This document shows positions 10,709-22,543 of a stretch of DNA of 60,000 bases, piece after piece. The notes beneath the pieces were generated by a model. The model was given only the letters and a program-made list of their open reading frames with translations, made no database searches and had not been told where the DNA came from. The DNA is from Symsagittifera roscoffensis (taxonomy: Eukaryota; Xenacoelomorpha; Acoela; Convolutidae): the NCBI RefSeq assembly GCF_963678635.1, contig NC_087070.1, positions 36,399,109-36,459,108 on the forward strand, read 5' to 3'. Positions within the stretch are counted from its first letter, which is position 1; every line of letters starts with the position of its first letter. The translations under genes and the position numbers were made by a program.

Positions 10709-13145
10709 GTGCGGATAAAGAAGGCTCGTATCGCGACAAAACATTCAAGCTTTCGGCTGCCTACATCCCCCTTAAACAAAGTTACCAAAAAAACGTTTAA
10801 AATACAAGCTGCTGATGATAAAAAGTTCGATCAAAACAGCGTAAAAGAAAATTGATATGAATGAAGATCAGGTACAAAAATTTTGCGACAGCTTCGACAT
10901 GTCGTTGCCGGATAAGAAGCACCGTATATTTACACTTCCCAGGACGATTGACACTGACGATCATCTGAAAAAGATGGCTTACACAAGCACCACACAGTAC
11001 TCTGAAAACACCTGTTATGTTGTCCTATTTGAAGTTCCGGAAACTTCCAGTATCATCGAAACTGCTCGTGCTGAAGATCGAAATCTGAAATCTGACATAC
11101 TCTTGAACATGTGCCTCAACTTGGGCAAGGGAAGAATTGATGTTTTTATCGAAATTAATCAAAATATCGAAAAACAGGATGTCTCAAAGGTCAGTGAAAC
11201 AACACAAAATCATCAAAACCGAATAAAAATCATTAGAAACCTTATGGCCAAAAACGATTTGGTAGATCGAGTAAAAGTTGAAATTAATGGCATAAAACCA
11301 GAAAAAATCGAAAAACCCTCTAAGTTGTGGAAAATGGTTGGTGATATCAGAGAGACATGTCCTCTAACACGGAACTACGCGTAAAGACTACAAAAAAATA
11401 GAAGAGTTTGTCAAATGCAGAATTCGAGCCCCCTCACAGCATTAGCCCCCTCAATTCTAGTCGCCAAGTTCTCTAAATAGTCACCTTTGGTAGTTTTTAC
11501 GACAACCATTCATGGTTGACCGAACGTACAACTTTTCTAAAGATGGCTTTGGCGTCAATATATGCCAAATTTTAGGATGGGGAAGGGAGCTTAGGTGCAC
11601 GCCAAATAATGCAGTTTTTTTGATCAAACTTCCAGAAACCCCACAATCGAATGCGGCGAAATATTTGGCCACCATCGCCTGCACATAAAATGTTTACCTA
11701 AATTTGACATTTCATAGTTTCGAAGGGCTGCAAAGTTTTTTAATGGCCGACCTATAAAAAGCAGTCAAAAATCATCTCCAGTTCAGAAGTTCCTGTGAAT
11801 GACTTTAAAATCAATTTGAGACATATTTTAAAAAAATTATATTTGATATCATTTTTTTATTTTGCGTTTAGTTTAGATGCGACAATCATTGTTATAAATT
11901 GCCCAAAACTCATAATGAATAGTTATTTACCTTAACTTGATTTACAAAAATTTTTTGAAAACTTGCAAAAAAGTAACTCTCGAGTTATTATCTGATTTTG
12001 AAGAGAAACTTAAGAAGGGGTTGTTTGTACACAAAAATAGATCTGAGTTCGATGATGAGATTTAAATTAAAAAAATAGATAAAGAAAGAAAAAAAAAATT
12101 TTTTCCAATGATTACAAGCTAACAGAAAAATATTTCATGTGATTGATTTTTAATTTAATAGTTTTTTAGACAATAATATGACTTGCTGAAATGAATTTTT
12201 AGCAATAATCAGCAACAAAACATTGAAAAAGAACATTTCTGCCGTACCGTGTCGTATAAGTCTTTACAGAAACCGTACGGATTGGCAACGAGGTTGATAA
12301 CTCAATAAAGAATATAAGATAATTGAAAAATATTCTCTTAAATGGTGTTCTGATGAGCGTTCAGTGTTCTTAGCATTACGGACTATCCGGGTCGCTCAAG
12401 GACAATTGACCTGTGGTACAGATTTTATAAATAGCTATAATTATATGACATAATATGACATTCCCTCCTCTGAAAAAACAATGTTTGAGTTTTGAGTTTC
12501 AGTGGGACTGACTGAGTTTGAGTTTTGGGATCTTGAGTCCCCGTAGGCTTCTTTTTTTGTAGTCGGTATCTCGCGACTTTTCGTAATTTCCTGATTTTCT
12601 GTCATCACTATCGTTTCTTTTTTCGGGCTGTCAAAAGATAATACAAGGTCTTCTACGCTGATTTTATCTCGTTTGCCACCTGGCTTTTTTGTCTCGAGTA
12701 ACTTAATACAGGCAATAAAATGGGGGAATTGTCTTTAAACCTCATTTTGTGGATAAAAAATGAGAAGCTGCTGGGTGAATTCTGTTTCTGAATTATTTTT
12801 TGCTGGGCGACTATGCTGAATTGGTTTTGTTCGATACTCTTTGTCGGGACTGGACCTCCTAGCGCCTTTGCCAACCTTGGATGCCGTTTCCGCGTTGACT
12901 TTCTCATTGCCTCTGTTTGTGAATTCTTTGGCTGAGGTTGTGGAGACGTTATTTCGATATCTATTCGTTCAGGCGAGGGCGCCATGTTTTCTGACGTGAT
13001 CATTGACCACTCCTCGCTTGGTGATGTCGTTTGCTTCTGTGCCTTCCTCTTTTTTATCTTTTTTTGAACATCAATCCTCTTGGTTGTTTGGGAGTCGGTT
13101 TCCTCTTGATCGTTTCCCTGTTTGTGTTTTGTTTTTCGCCTTCCA
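10709..13145. repeat. Segmental duplication, copy 2
   Basis: Second copy of 6372-9985. It lacks the roughly 540 bp before exon 1 and two internal pieces of exon 1, and has a small insertion near 12050. Similarity ends near 13145, in the Lys-rich part of the antisense pseudogene. It is entirely inside intron 1. Confidence 0.9.
10857..11430 (+). pseudogene. Damaged copy of helicase-gene exon 1
   Basis: The first 168 codons match exon 1 with few changes (for example Asn8 to Lys, Glu14 to Asp, Cys71 to Arg). At the codon after RETC the sequence jumps over about 220 bp of exon 1, picks up at the cacggaactacgc stretch, then jumps again from the gcagaattcgag stretch to intronic sequence equal to 8287 on. 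The two losses remove the whole nuclease-like core and the splice donor. The frame closes at 11384 after 175 codons. It sits between exons 1 and 2, so it is a relic of tandem duplication rather than a working gene. Confidence 0.85.
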
Positions 13146-13177
13146 TCTGACTCTGAAGTCTTCTTTTTTTGCTACTC
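12441..13177 (-). pseudogene. Antisense coding remnant, copy 2
   Basis: Counterpart of 9281-9988. Here the Lys-rich part and the MAPSPERIDIE part lie in one open frame, running from after a TAG near 13178 through SESDGRRKTKHKQ, SQTTKRIDVQKKIKKRK and MITSENMAPSP to KMRFKDNSP. A one-base frame change in a run of five Cs (near 12722-12728) then leads into HFIACIKLLETKKPGGKRDK and on to the TAA at 12441. In copy 1 the KQN codon is followed by a stop, whereas here the frame continues, so copy 2 is the better preserved. An overlapping frame upstream (13054-13272) may hold more of the N-terminus. Function unknown. Confidence 0.5.
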
Positions 13178-15336
13178 CTTTCGTGTAAGTCTTTTGGGCA
13201 GACCTCTCTGCTCATTTTCTTTGAACATTGGGTGCTGGGGCCGTTTGGCTGTTCAATGGCTGAAAAACGCAAGCAAGGACCTGTACATCTTGCAAATTTA
13301 TATGCGACATAATCGCTTAATCGTGATTGTCAGCAAAATTCGTAGATAAGTGGGTTTGATACAAAGGCGAATCCATTGTTCCTTAGAAACCTTGGTTATT
13401 TTCCCCTAGTCTATACTTAAGCTGATTGTGGCGTATAAGCTAGTATTTTCTCATCTATGGTCCTATACTTCTGTTCCTATAAGTTAGTATTTTCCCATCT
13501 ATGGTCTTACACTTTTTGTCTTAATGTTTTTCTGGCTACCTGTTGTTTTTTCTCTGTAGTTCGTATATCTACTTATGGTTGTGCTCCTTTAAACCTAGAA
13601 TTTAAAGTTTCTTCTTCCCTACCTGGCAAGGAACTAGTTCTCACACCTGTTTCACACTGATTCGATGATGTTCCAGTTTCCTTCCGGTTTTGTCGGCTCT
13701 GGGAGATTCTGAAGTGTTTTTCGTTTGACGTTCACCTCGCTTTCAGACCAACACTGTAACTCGTGCATTACTTCTACTACTATTCTATTAATACTCCAAC
13801 TACTATGCGCAGTATATTTTGGGCGATCGAAAATATCAAAGACTAACTATAGGATAGTTTTCCAGCGTCACTACAAACCACCAAGCTTTGCTCAATGCCT
13901 TAATCGCAATCAAATGATCCAGTACAATTCTAACTACGTGGATTGATATATTGGTACTTTTCAACTTCGACATTAAACATTTGGAGGGAAATAAAGATTA
14001 AAGATGTTCGACCAAAAATGCAAAAAAAAGTTTAGACATCTGTTCTGTCAAACAATTTAAAAACACTTTATCTACACTGAACTGATCACAGTGAAAAACA
14101 ACTTAATAGTCAAGTCGGCACTCTTTTTGACAACGTAGAATGATTAATTGATTGATAACTTTCAATATTAAAGCGTTTGGCGAGAAAAAAGACTGGGACT
14201 ATTAGTCTACGTGACAAAAAATGTAGTCGGATTGGCGCTTCCCTTAGTAATTCTGACGAGGAGTGTGTTAAAGCGACAAAAGCCTCATTCATTTCTAATT
14301 TGGGCAACTAAAAATTCAAGAAAGCTTGAAACTTTCTTCATCAAAACAAAGAGATTGAAATTTAAACAAGAACGAAGGTAATTCTCGCAAATATCTACCT
14401 GGAAAAAAGTTGGACTAATATTTTTTTTAAAAGTTCTCCTTTTTCATGCAAATCGATGGAAAAAAATGCAAAGAGTTAAGGGATAATCAACCCCAGAGAT
14501 TTCAATAATGATAAGAAAAATAAAGCAAGTAGTACAAAACGAAACAAGAAAAACTAGTTTACATTGATTGGAAAACCAACCTATTTGATCCAAGATGGAA
14601 CAGAATTGGGCGTACGATCAAAACAACGAAGTTCTTTGAAATATGCACCTTACTCAGCAGATTGTCATCGTTCACATTTGAATCGATACCACCTGTGTAA
14701 TTGTCTTGGGCGACAAAACCTTTCCCAGCAAAGGCGCATATAAATCTGAAGCTAAATAACCTTCCCCAACATTTCAGTTTGCCACAAACACGGAAAGACC
14801 ACATAGACAAAATATTTGTTGAAAAAAAGGAGAAAAGAAAAGAAACAGACTGAGTTATTTATCAAAGTTAAAGAACAGTAAGATTACTGCGTGAGTCGAA
14901 TGCACCCGTAGCAAAACAGAATAGACAGGAACTTTGTCTAATACCATTTGTAGCCCGTTTTTTGGGACCAACTCTGTTTCGACTAAGTTGTGTTTGAGCA
15001 CACTTTGTATTCGATTTTCTGTTGGACTAAGATTCGAAATAATGTTCGAATATATTTTCGACTATGTTTTGAAATTGTTTTAGACTGAAAGGGTGGTTTT
15101 CGACCCAAATAACATCCGTGTGTTTGACCGAATTTGGTTGAAATATAAGTAGAACACCTCAACACGGGAAGAAGCCAAAACTTAGTTTTGTTACGCAAGG
15201 ACATATTGTCACTGAGTTGTTAAGCAGTTGTTTTGTAATTCCGATTTGTGCTACTCTGATATGTATTATGTCTTTTAGAATGGCTGATTACATGTATTGT
15301 TTTTTGATTTGCATGCCTACTTATTTAATATTTCAG
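13178..15336. other. 3' part of intron 1
   Basis: Mostly unassigned. From about 13430 to 13515 a 60-bp stretch with tagtatttt-tcatctatggtc is repeated twice. A minus-strand piece, 14654-14751, has an acceptor-like left edge (TTATTTAG) and a donor-like right edge (GA then GTAAGG) and encodes a peptide containing FAGKGFVAQDNYTGGIDSN; it may be an antisense exon but nothing supports it beyond composition. The intron ends with a clean acceptor, TTTAATATTTCAG, at 15336. Confidence 0.4.
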
Positions 15337-15922
15337 GCACCAGCGGCAACAGAACAGAAAATGACTAAAGTCTCGGAAAAACTCCGTCAACTTTCGAATC
15401 ATTGCCGCAGAATAAGGCAGATGATGTTTGCCATTCTGGAAGATTCCAACATTGTAGAAAACTTCTCGAAAAAGAGCCTCGAAGAAAAAAAACAATGGTT
15501 GCGAAACTTTGTGAAAAAACATGTGAAATTTATTCTGATCACAACCAACATATCGCGCGAAGAGTGGAACACTCAGCTGCAAACAGCAGCTGTTAAGCGT
15601 GAACTTGCTTCAAAAACAAACGAAGCACTTGAAAACTGCTATTTGATGGTGAGCGAAAACTGCAAAGTTTCAACCGCTCAAGTTTCAACCGAAGACTGCT
15701 CAAGTTTCAACCGCGTGAACAAATTAATGAAAAATGGAGGAAACTCGAAGGAAGTTATTCTAAAAAGTTCCGAGACAACACTGAAAGATCTGCTATGCGC
15801 TTTGCCAACTTCATCTCACTGTGATGGCGACGAAGAGATGTTGCGAGCTCTTCGATACCTTGGGACTATTTTGGTATCGGGGCACATTTTCCAGTACCAT
15901 CGTGGAGTCTTAGTTCCGACAG
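15337..15922 (+). CDS. Helicase gene exon 2: end of nuclease-like fold and linker
   Basis: Encodes residues 380-574 plus the first base of codon 575. The acceptor at 15336 is strong and its phase (0) matches the exon 1 donor. The donor is GACAG then GTAAAA at 15923, phase 1. Residues from about 388 form a basic helix (KVSEKLRQLSNHCRRIRQMM) in the place where PD-(D/E)XK proteins have the Q-containing helix, followed by KFILITTN, a likely late core strand. The second half (about 520-574) is a linker ending in YHRGVLVPT before the helicase. The sequence repeats a short AQVSTEDCSSF-type stretch (gtttcaaccg occurs three times at 15665-15710), a small internal repeat. Confidence 0.75.
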
Positions 15923-17364
15923 GTAAAACTGAAAGTTTTTCAGGCACCAAAGACTTTTTGAACCCCGTTCAAAGATTTGTTTTTTTTGTCCAGAATTTCA
16001 TGCTTTATTTTTATGCTTTCACGTTTTCCATACTTTCGCAAGCCAGTTTGTGATATTCGATGGCTTTAGTTTTGACTCCCAGCGCGACTATGAAGATTTG
16101 GTCGAGCTACGACATCCCGGGTCGAGGTCGTGGGTTTGTGTCCAGAATTTCTTTCGCGAGTTAATTTTGTTATGTCCAGACTTTCGCGACCAAAAACATC
16201 TCTAGCAAGTTTCGCCAATAGAGCGGAAACGGCGGCTCGCCCAGACTGTAGCGACCAGTAATTGGTGTTTTCAGATTTTTACGACCAAATTTTGATATGC
16301 TCAGACTTTTTCGACCGCCGACAAAGTTATTATTTTTTCCAAAAAAACCTGGTAGACGCTTGAAAACATATATTAATAATTTCATTAAGAGTCGTCGAGA
16401 CATTGATGAAAGAATTTTGTTGAAACTTTAAGAAAACGCTAAGCAAATGGTCACTGTAATTACGTATTTAGGTGAAAATTCTCAAGTTTCCTTGTAATTT
16501 GACAAATTTAAATGACGGGTTTTTCACCAAAATGCGTAAACTCCGTGACTATTTTAGGAAATCTTTTCTTAAAATTACAGCAAAATTTTTGCATCGACGT
16601 TTGAGCATTAATACTTGGTTTCATGCGCTTGCCAGTTTTTTTGTTCCGATTTTCGAAGAAAATGACTGTATATTTGTGCTCGTGATGGTTTTTTTTCTCC
16701 AGAGGAATTTCGTCTTTTTAACTAGCAGTTTTTGATATCAATCAAAACGTATTGTTGTCCTGAGCTAGAATTAAAAATATTTTTTCACCTGTGATCTTTT
16801 TTCGTACTGTTATGGAGTTTTAAGGGTTGCCGATTTGGCTAATTGAATTGAGGCAAAATTGGCTTTTTTTTCATGCGATGCGAACCACTCTCATTGAGAA
16901 AATTGAACTGTTCAGTGTTAAATTTTTCATTAACTCGGTTTTTTGCTACAACTTGACGACGTCATTACGACGCCACACTCGGTAAAATTTGTACAAATTT
17001 GAATTCCGTCGATTTTGTATCATGCAAAACTTGCACCAAATTCCACGCAAAATCTTTGAATTTGTCTCGAAGGAAAAATGTCTAAGCATTAGGTAATTTT
17101 TTTATCAACGTATAAACTTATGTCGCTGGATGCAATTTTGACGAAGCGCGACTTTCAAAATCTCTGGAAATTGGTGTGGGACTTCGACCCGCAATCTGGT
17201 ACGAGCACTTCGGTCGATACATAAAGTAGAAACATGACACTGACTAAGAACCTGTCGCGGCTTTTGAAATTTGAACTGTGATCTAAACTGGATAGCTTAA
17301 ACTCTTTGTTACTACAACTATAGGTAACTGTACCTGATTGTATGTCATGATACTGTTCTTTCAG
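15923..17364. other. Intron 2
   Basis: About 1.44 kb. Between 16130 and 16310 a loose repeat of cagacttt followed by cgcgacca recurs about four times with wide drift. Nothing else recognised. The end is GTTCTTTCAG. Confidence 0.7.
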
Positions 17365-17619
17365 TGCTGCCCAGTTTGTCTTCCCAGCAGAAAGACATAG
17401 CCAACTGTGTTCGCCGGTCGATCCAAGACGAGAGGGCATGTCGCAAGATACTGATGGGCGAGGGTGGGACCGGGAAGACTCTAAGCTGCATGGAGATCAC
17501 TCGGATTTGCCTGCATGAGTTGAACTTTAACAGAGTCATCTACGCTGTGCCCGATCAAAAGGAGACGCTGAAACAAAACGTGGACCACATCATGCTGGAC
17601 AAGTTCGGCTACGAAAATG
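17365..17619 (+). CDS. Helicase gene exon 3: SF1 motifs I and Ia
   Basis: Encodes residues 575 (split) to 659 plus the first base of codon 660. The peptide starts VLPSLSSQQKDIA, where the two Gln sit like the SF1 Q motif. Walker A is GEGGTGKT at 606-613, the clearest ATP-binding signature in the window. NRVIYAVPDQKETL at 630-643 is a good motif Ia. Base composition here is near 50% GC, well above the surrounding introns, and stops are absent in this frame only. The donor is AAATG then GTATTT at 17620. Confidence 0.85.
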
Positions 17620-20600
17620 GTATTTAAACCACTTCTATTTATTTAACAATTAGAGTAGAGCAACTAAGATTTAGGATATTGGGACCAGTTTAGAGCAATT
17701 AAGATTTAGTTTAGAGCAACTAAGGTTTAGGATGTTGGGATGAGACGCTTTTTTAGATTTTATCTAAAGGTCGAAGGTTTTACCTGAGGCTCGAACTGAG
17801 AAGCAGAAGGCTGAAGTAGAATGAACAGAGAAAACTCAAAACTCTGAATTGAGAATCACAATGCGTACCAGTTAACCTATTGCAGGACTTAATTTTGTTG
17901 ATCTTGTAGAATCATGAAAGTAAAATCGCCCATCTGCTTCGCAAATCATCAAAAATCTTTTAAAACAGTTTTTGCTGTCTTTGTTTTTTTTTCTTCAAGA
18001 TTCTTCTTCTAGATTCTCTTCAAAATTTTCGTGAAGAATCTTTGATTTCTTCCAAGATTTTTTGGCAAGAACTTGCCAATACAGCCAAGATTTTCTTTAA
18101 GATTGAACCAAGATTCTTTCAAATTTTTCAAAGCTATCAAAGATTGATAGACTTGGGTAAATAATCAGTTTGTGACAACAAGTTGATTTTTTCTGGGCTA
18201 AATGCAAATTAATCTTCAATTAAAATTAAATCAAACTGCCCTAATTAAGTGTCAATGAACCGAGTGAAGTCACTTATTTAGGTCGTGTGGTCTTCTTGAA
18301 TTCTTTTTTATTCAGAAAAAAGTCTTAAAACTCGCAATTAAGAACAGGAGTGCATTCCTACCTTGCGTATTGATCCAAATTTATATAATTGAGTTTGCTG
18401 TGTTAAGCCATTATTATAAAGATTTATGATAATAAAAGCACTTCAAGGCATAAATTTTTGTTCCGACCAATGAAATTGGGAGAAATTTGTCTTCGGTTGT
18501 CTTAAGTTCAGTCATCAGAAAGTCCTAAGCTAAATTGTCATTAGTTGTGATATAAGCGACCTTTATTAAGTATTTTTTAGCTCTAGGGAAAAAAGAATTA
18601 TTTTGAGTATTGCGAGAACGACATTCATTGACAGAAATCTTTGACAGACATTTTTGAGCATTGAGAAAAAATCGTGAAAGATTTCTTTTTTCGAGCGAGT
18701 AAGACGAGCGAATAAAACTAAAAACAGTCCTTGACGCCATAAAAAAACTTTAATTTACCCCGCTAAAACTACATAAGAAACACTTATGAAAATGAATTTC
18801 CGTAGCACTTAACGGATGAAAAAAATTTCACAAAAACAAACTGCAAAATTTCAAATCTTTTTAAGCATTTTTAAAAATTGTTTTTTTTTTTGTTATTCTT
18901 TTTTGGGAAAAACCAAACAACCGTTGATATTTCAGGGCAATACCAAAAGCTTAAGTTTTATTAGGTCGTTTCTTCAACTGCGCACAAAAAAAATGGCAAA
19001 GGGAAGTTTGAGAAAAGCAAAATTTTCAAGAAATTTTTTTTCGACTAGCTTTGTTTTGAACTTTCTGAACTACTTGCGCATCAGAAGCTGTTTTTGTGTT
19101 TATTTGAATTTGTTTCTAAATCTTTTTTGATCTCATCGGGAAGTTCTAAACTCCGTTGCCATGTTTTTCCAAATAGATTTGGAACTCTGGGTTCAGTTTT
19201 TTGTTTAAACGCGGTATTTGTATACATCTAAAGTTTTTAAAAGCTATTTAACAGCATCCATTGCGTCCAAGCCATTTTTTTGAAGTTGGCAATCATTAAA
19301 AACAAGTTTGAAGTTTCTCGGATATCAAATTTAAAAAAACTTTATTATTTTCTCGATTGACATTTTTCCGGTTTTTTTTTGGCTACAATATAATTATTCT
19401 ATCCTTGAGATAGCCTTAACTACCCACTCAGATTGAAATGAATTTGTTCAATTTCAGACTGTAACCTATTGTGTTTTCAGGATGTTTATCTACCTTGGTC
19501 ATGAAAGAAGCTTCTGTTAACAGGTTCGAGTTCACGTTCTCGGTAGAAGAAAATTGAAAAATAACTGTTAAATTTTAAATTTCGTCAAAAAAAGACTGAT
19601 ACTTTAAATTTTGGTAAATTTTCTGCTCTTACTTGGCTAAATTTATGCAAGTTTCAGCGTGCAGTTCCACATGTTCTCATTGAATTTTGTTTGTCTGACA
19701 AACATCACATCCATATCATTGTGTACTAAGGTACGTATAGACTCTCTTTAACATCTGCTTTCGCTCTGTTTTCAACTTTACTAGTGGATATGGTTTTTTG
19801 CTGCTCCCGTCTCATTCAAATGAAACTTATAGCCAGTTTTTCACCTTCTATTGTCCAAATATCCAGCCTACTCACTTTTCAGTGTTTTTTCTGCTGGACT
19901 TCATCAGTTTTCCTGGAGTAAACCAACCCTGTTTTTTTTTAGTTATCAGAAAAATCTTTTCTTTTCGACAATTCAGTGCGCATTTTCTAAACTCTGCAGT
20001 AAGCGGGAAAACTTAAGAACAGTAGCTAGGAGCCGCTAGGAGTTTAGTAACTGTACTTCACGGGCGTTTCTTAGCTATGTGAAATTAAATCCCTCTACGC
20101 TTCCTTTTTTGTTGCCTTTCAATGATTTTGGTTTGCCAGTTATGTGCTGATATACGTGAATTTTCCCAGTGCTTTGCACTCAATCAATTCAAAGAGCCTC
20201 AATAAATCACCTATGGAGCGTGATTTTTTCAATGTTACCGACTTAGAGACGAGACAATAGACATCATGCATCATGTATCTTGACTTGGCTGCCAGAAATA
20301 CCCTTTATAATTTTAGTTATTGCTGTCAGATTCCCAAGATGATGTAAAAAACGGTACATACAGCAGTGCGTCATCATTTCCCCTGATTTACTACATGCGA
20401 GGTTGCTCCTGCTTCGAGGGAATGCATCATTTAAAACTAAAGTGCTCAGCAATTGTAGCCTCCTTGTAGCCAGTTGAAATACTGTTTACACTCTTTGGAA
20501 CTCCATTGAAACTCCGCCTAAAATCGGAACATTGGTCCATGTGATTTTTCCACAGTGGTCTCTTCGAAAAAAAAAACAGAAAAAAACAGCCCTTTCGCAG

Positions 20601-21596
20601 ACAGCGTGATCAGTGCACGTTGTGTCCATATTCAGCTGCCCACCGATTGTCGAGCTCGCAGTATAGCTATCGAAAATGTATTATTAAAAGTCTCTCGCCA
20701 GATGCTTCTTCTGACTGCGTACAAAGCAGTCACCACCTGGTGTTTGCTTCTATTTCCTATTGAATGCATGACCATGCGCCCATGCCCATGCCCTGCTCGG
20801 TACTTTCTCCACTTCAAGTATTTTTCTAGTCGATGCAGTAGCACTGAAGATTGTGTACGTGATTGCTTCTCCAGTTTCTTTCAACCGGAACTAAGTTCGC
20901 TGATACCGTATTTTTATTGTTTTCTTTCACGATATGAGAGAAATAGGCTGCCCTCTGCTGAACATTCGGACTGTCGCTGAGAAAAAATTCAAGCCATATA
21001 ATCTTTGCCTGTCATTGTCCTGAACTAGCTCTTTGTGAGCAAAAAAAAGCCACAATTTTTGACGACCAGCTTTGTACTGAAATCCGCTGGTTTAAACTCA
21101 ATCCGTGTTATATCTACTAGCAAAAAGCTAAACTCTTTGACAGAAAAGCAAAACAAAAAATTTAGACCGCTGGGTCTGTAAAGTTTGACGATTCAGAATT
21201 AGTGCAACTAGGATTAATGGGTTGGTGTTAGAGATTGAGATTTGATCTGACATTTCCATTGAGTTTCGAGAAGAAGTCGGGATTGATGAAGAATGTTTTA
21301 AGAAACTTTAGAAAAAAAAATTGATTTCAAAAGTACTATCTAATTCATTGTCGACAAAATAGTTAGTTGATCACCAGCTGATCTTTTATGATTTTACTGA
21401 GAGTTAGTAAGTAGGATTGACATTCAATCAGATGGGTTTCAAGCAATTTTTGGACCTTGAGATTCGGACTTCAATTCTTAGGCAATAAACAATTGAAAGA
21501 CATTGGAAAAATTTTCTGGAGTATTCTTCATTCTTGCTAGGGAGAACTTACTGGGAAATTTATTTGAGAGATTTTTTATGATGATGGTCGGGAGGT
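17620..21596. other. Intron 3, main part
   Basis: AT-rich. From 17653 to 17745 a unit with agagcaactaagatttag occurs about three times. From 17990 to 18150 many copies of caagattctt-like words occur. The rest up to 20260 shows no gene. The stretch 20264-20980 is described separately. Confidence 0.6.
20264..20980 (-). other. Coding-like block, unresolved
   Basis: More GC-rich than its surroundings and open on both strands. On the minus strand, 20264-about 20500 reads through FQLATRRLQLLSTLVLND and SKSGEMMTHCCMYRFLHHLG to a TGA, and 20632-about 20890 reads KKLEKQSRTQSSVLLHRLEK, then YLKWRKYRAGHGHGRMVMHS, to a TGA. On the plus strand, 20555-20980 is open for 141 codons. The minus-strand reading has the more normal composition. 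It may be an old mobile-element gene; I recognise no family. Confidence 0.25.
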
Positions 21597-21800
21597 CAGG
21601 GGCTGATCTAGGAATTTCTCGAGAGGGCGATTTTAGAAAAAAAATTTGTGACAATTTTTAAAGATCAACCAAATTGATTTTGCAAGCGCTTTCAGAGGAC
21701 TATAAAAATTGAGCTTGAACAAAAAAAATAGAACCGCTGGCAAGGAAAAAGGCAATTTATGGAAAATTTTGACAAAAAAAATTGACAAAAATCGCTGCAA
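21597..21800. mobile_element. Decayed left part of a hAT-like MITE
   Basis: The stretch caggggctgatctagga followed by tctcgaga matches the left end of the intact element at 24007. The likeness returns at aaaattttgacaaaaa (21765, against 24231 in the intact element). No right terminus is visible, and the similarity fades about 20 bp before the exon 4 acceptor. Confidence 0.6.
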
Positions 21801-21819
21801 AAACAGGTGTCAAGTCCAG

Positions 21820-22056
21820 CCAATGTTCATCTCGGTTTAAATCCAATCGGTCAATCTCATATCTGTAAACATAATCAGATGTGCTTAGGAGCCGAATTTG
21901 TCTCTTGCAAGCTGAACTCGGTGGAAGATTACTTCCCCCGACACAGAGCAATCAACAGTCTCTATGCTCTCATCATAGACGAGTGTGTAGTCTCGAGTAG
22001 AGACGAACTGCAGAAAGGCATGCATGAGTTTACTCTATTCCAGGCTTTTCTATTAA
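21820..22056 (+). CDS. Helicase gene exon 4: SF1 motif II (Walker B)
   Basis: Encodes residues 660 (split) to 738 plus the first base of 739. I chose the acceptor AAGTCCAG at 21819 because it gives phase 1, matching exon 3; the nearer AACAG at 21806 would give phase 0 and break the frame. Motif II is SLYALIIDEC with DEC at 713-715, followed by VVSSRDELQKGM, the usual helix after Walker B. The donor is taken as TTAA then GTCCAA at 22057: weak, but in phase, and the joined text FLL-KLRD resembles the same place in PIF1-type helicases. An alternative in-phase donor at 21997 (GTAGAG) would shorten the motif II-III spacing. The region just 5' is MITE-derived. Confidence 0.65.
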
Positions 22057-22543
22057 GTCCAATCGACTTTTTATAGTAATTTCATGTTGACGTATACAGT
22101 AATTGTTGAATTATCAGTATGTCTAGGGGTTTTAATTTTAATTGCGCTATTACATTTGGAATTTTTCGTTATTGAGATCTTTTAAACTATCCCACAATGG
22201 TGTCTCGTAACTCCAAACCCCGCCCACCCAATTAAGAACTAAGTCAACTGTTCAGCTGTTAAGCATATATGGATTTTATTCCTGGTAACGAATCCCCCCC
22301 CCCCCCTGTTGCAATAGGGGGAAATAAGAGATCCCGTTGTTTCACGCCAATTTTAGGGGAGAGTTAGCGTCAAAGTTATGTCATAATTTTCATAATATTT
22401 GTTCAAAAACTGGCCAAAGTAACCATTCAATTAACCTTTAAGGCCAAAAGCTACCCATTTTCCAGAATTTCTTCGACTAGATAACTGAATACGCATTTTC
22501 GATTTCCAACCGTTTTTCTCTTCTTGTTTTTAATGAGCCTGAG
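22057..22543. other. Intron 4
   Basis: 487 bp, with a run of 13 C at 22294-22306 and a strong pyrimidine tract at 22503-22530 before the acceptor. No gene. Confidence 0.55.

Noticed and set aside
10646-10855. Open frame before the damaged exon-1 copy
   Set aside because: It covers non-coding flank that is shared with 6372-7085, where the frame is not kept.
14654-14751. Antisense exon in intron 1 as a firm gene
   Set aside because: Only splice-like edges and composition support a 98-bp piece; no partner exon or family was seen.
19510-19545. B-box-like ggttcgagttc as a tRNA gene
   Set aside because: No matching A box or cloverleaf around it.
21807-21819. Acceptor at 21806 for exon 4
   Set aside because: It has a usable AACAG but would enter in phase 0, while exon 3 leaves in phase 1; the AG at 21819 keeps the frame.
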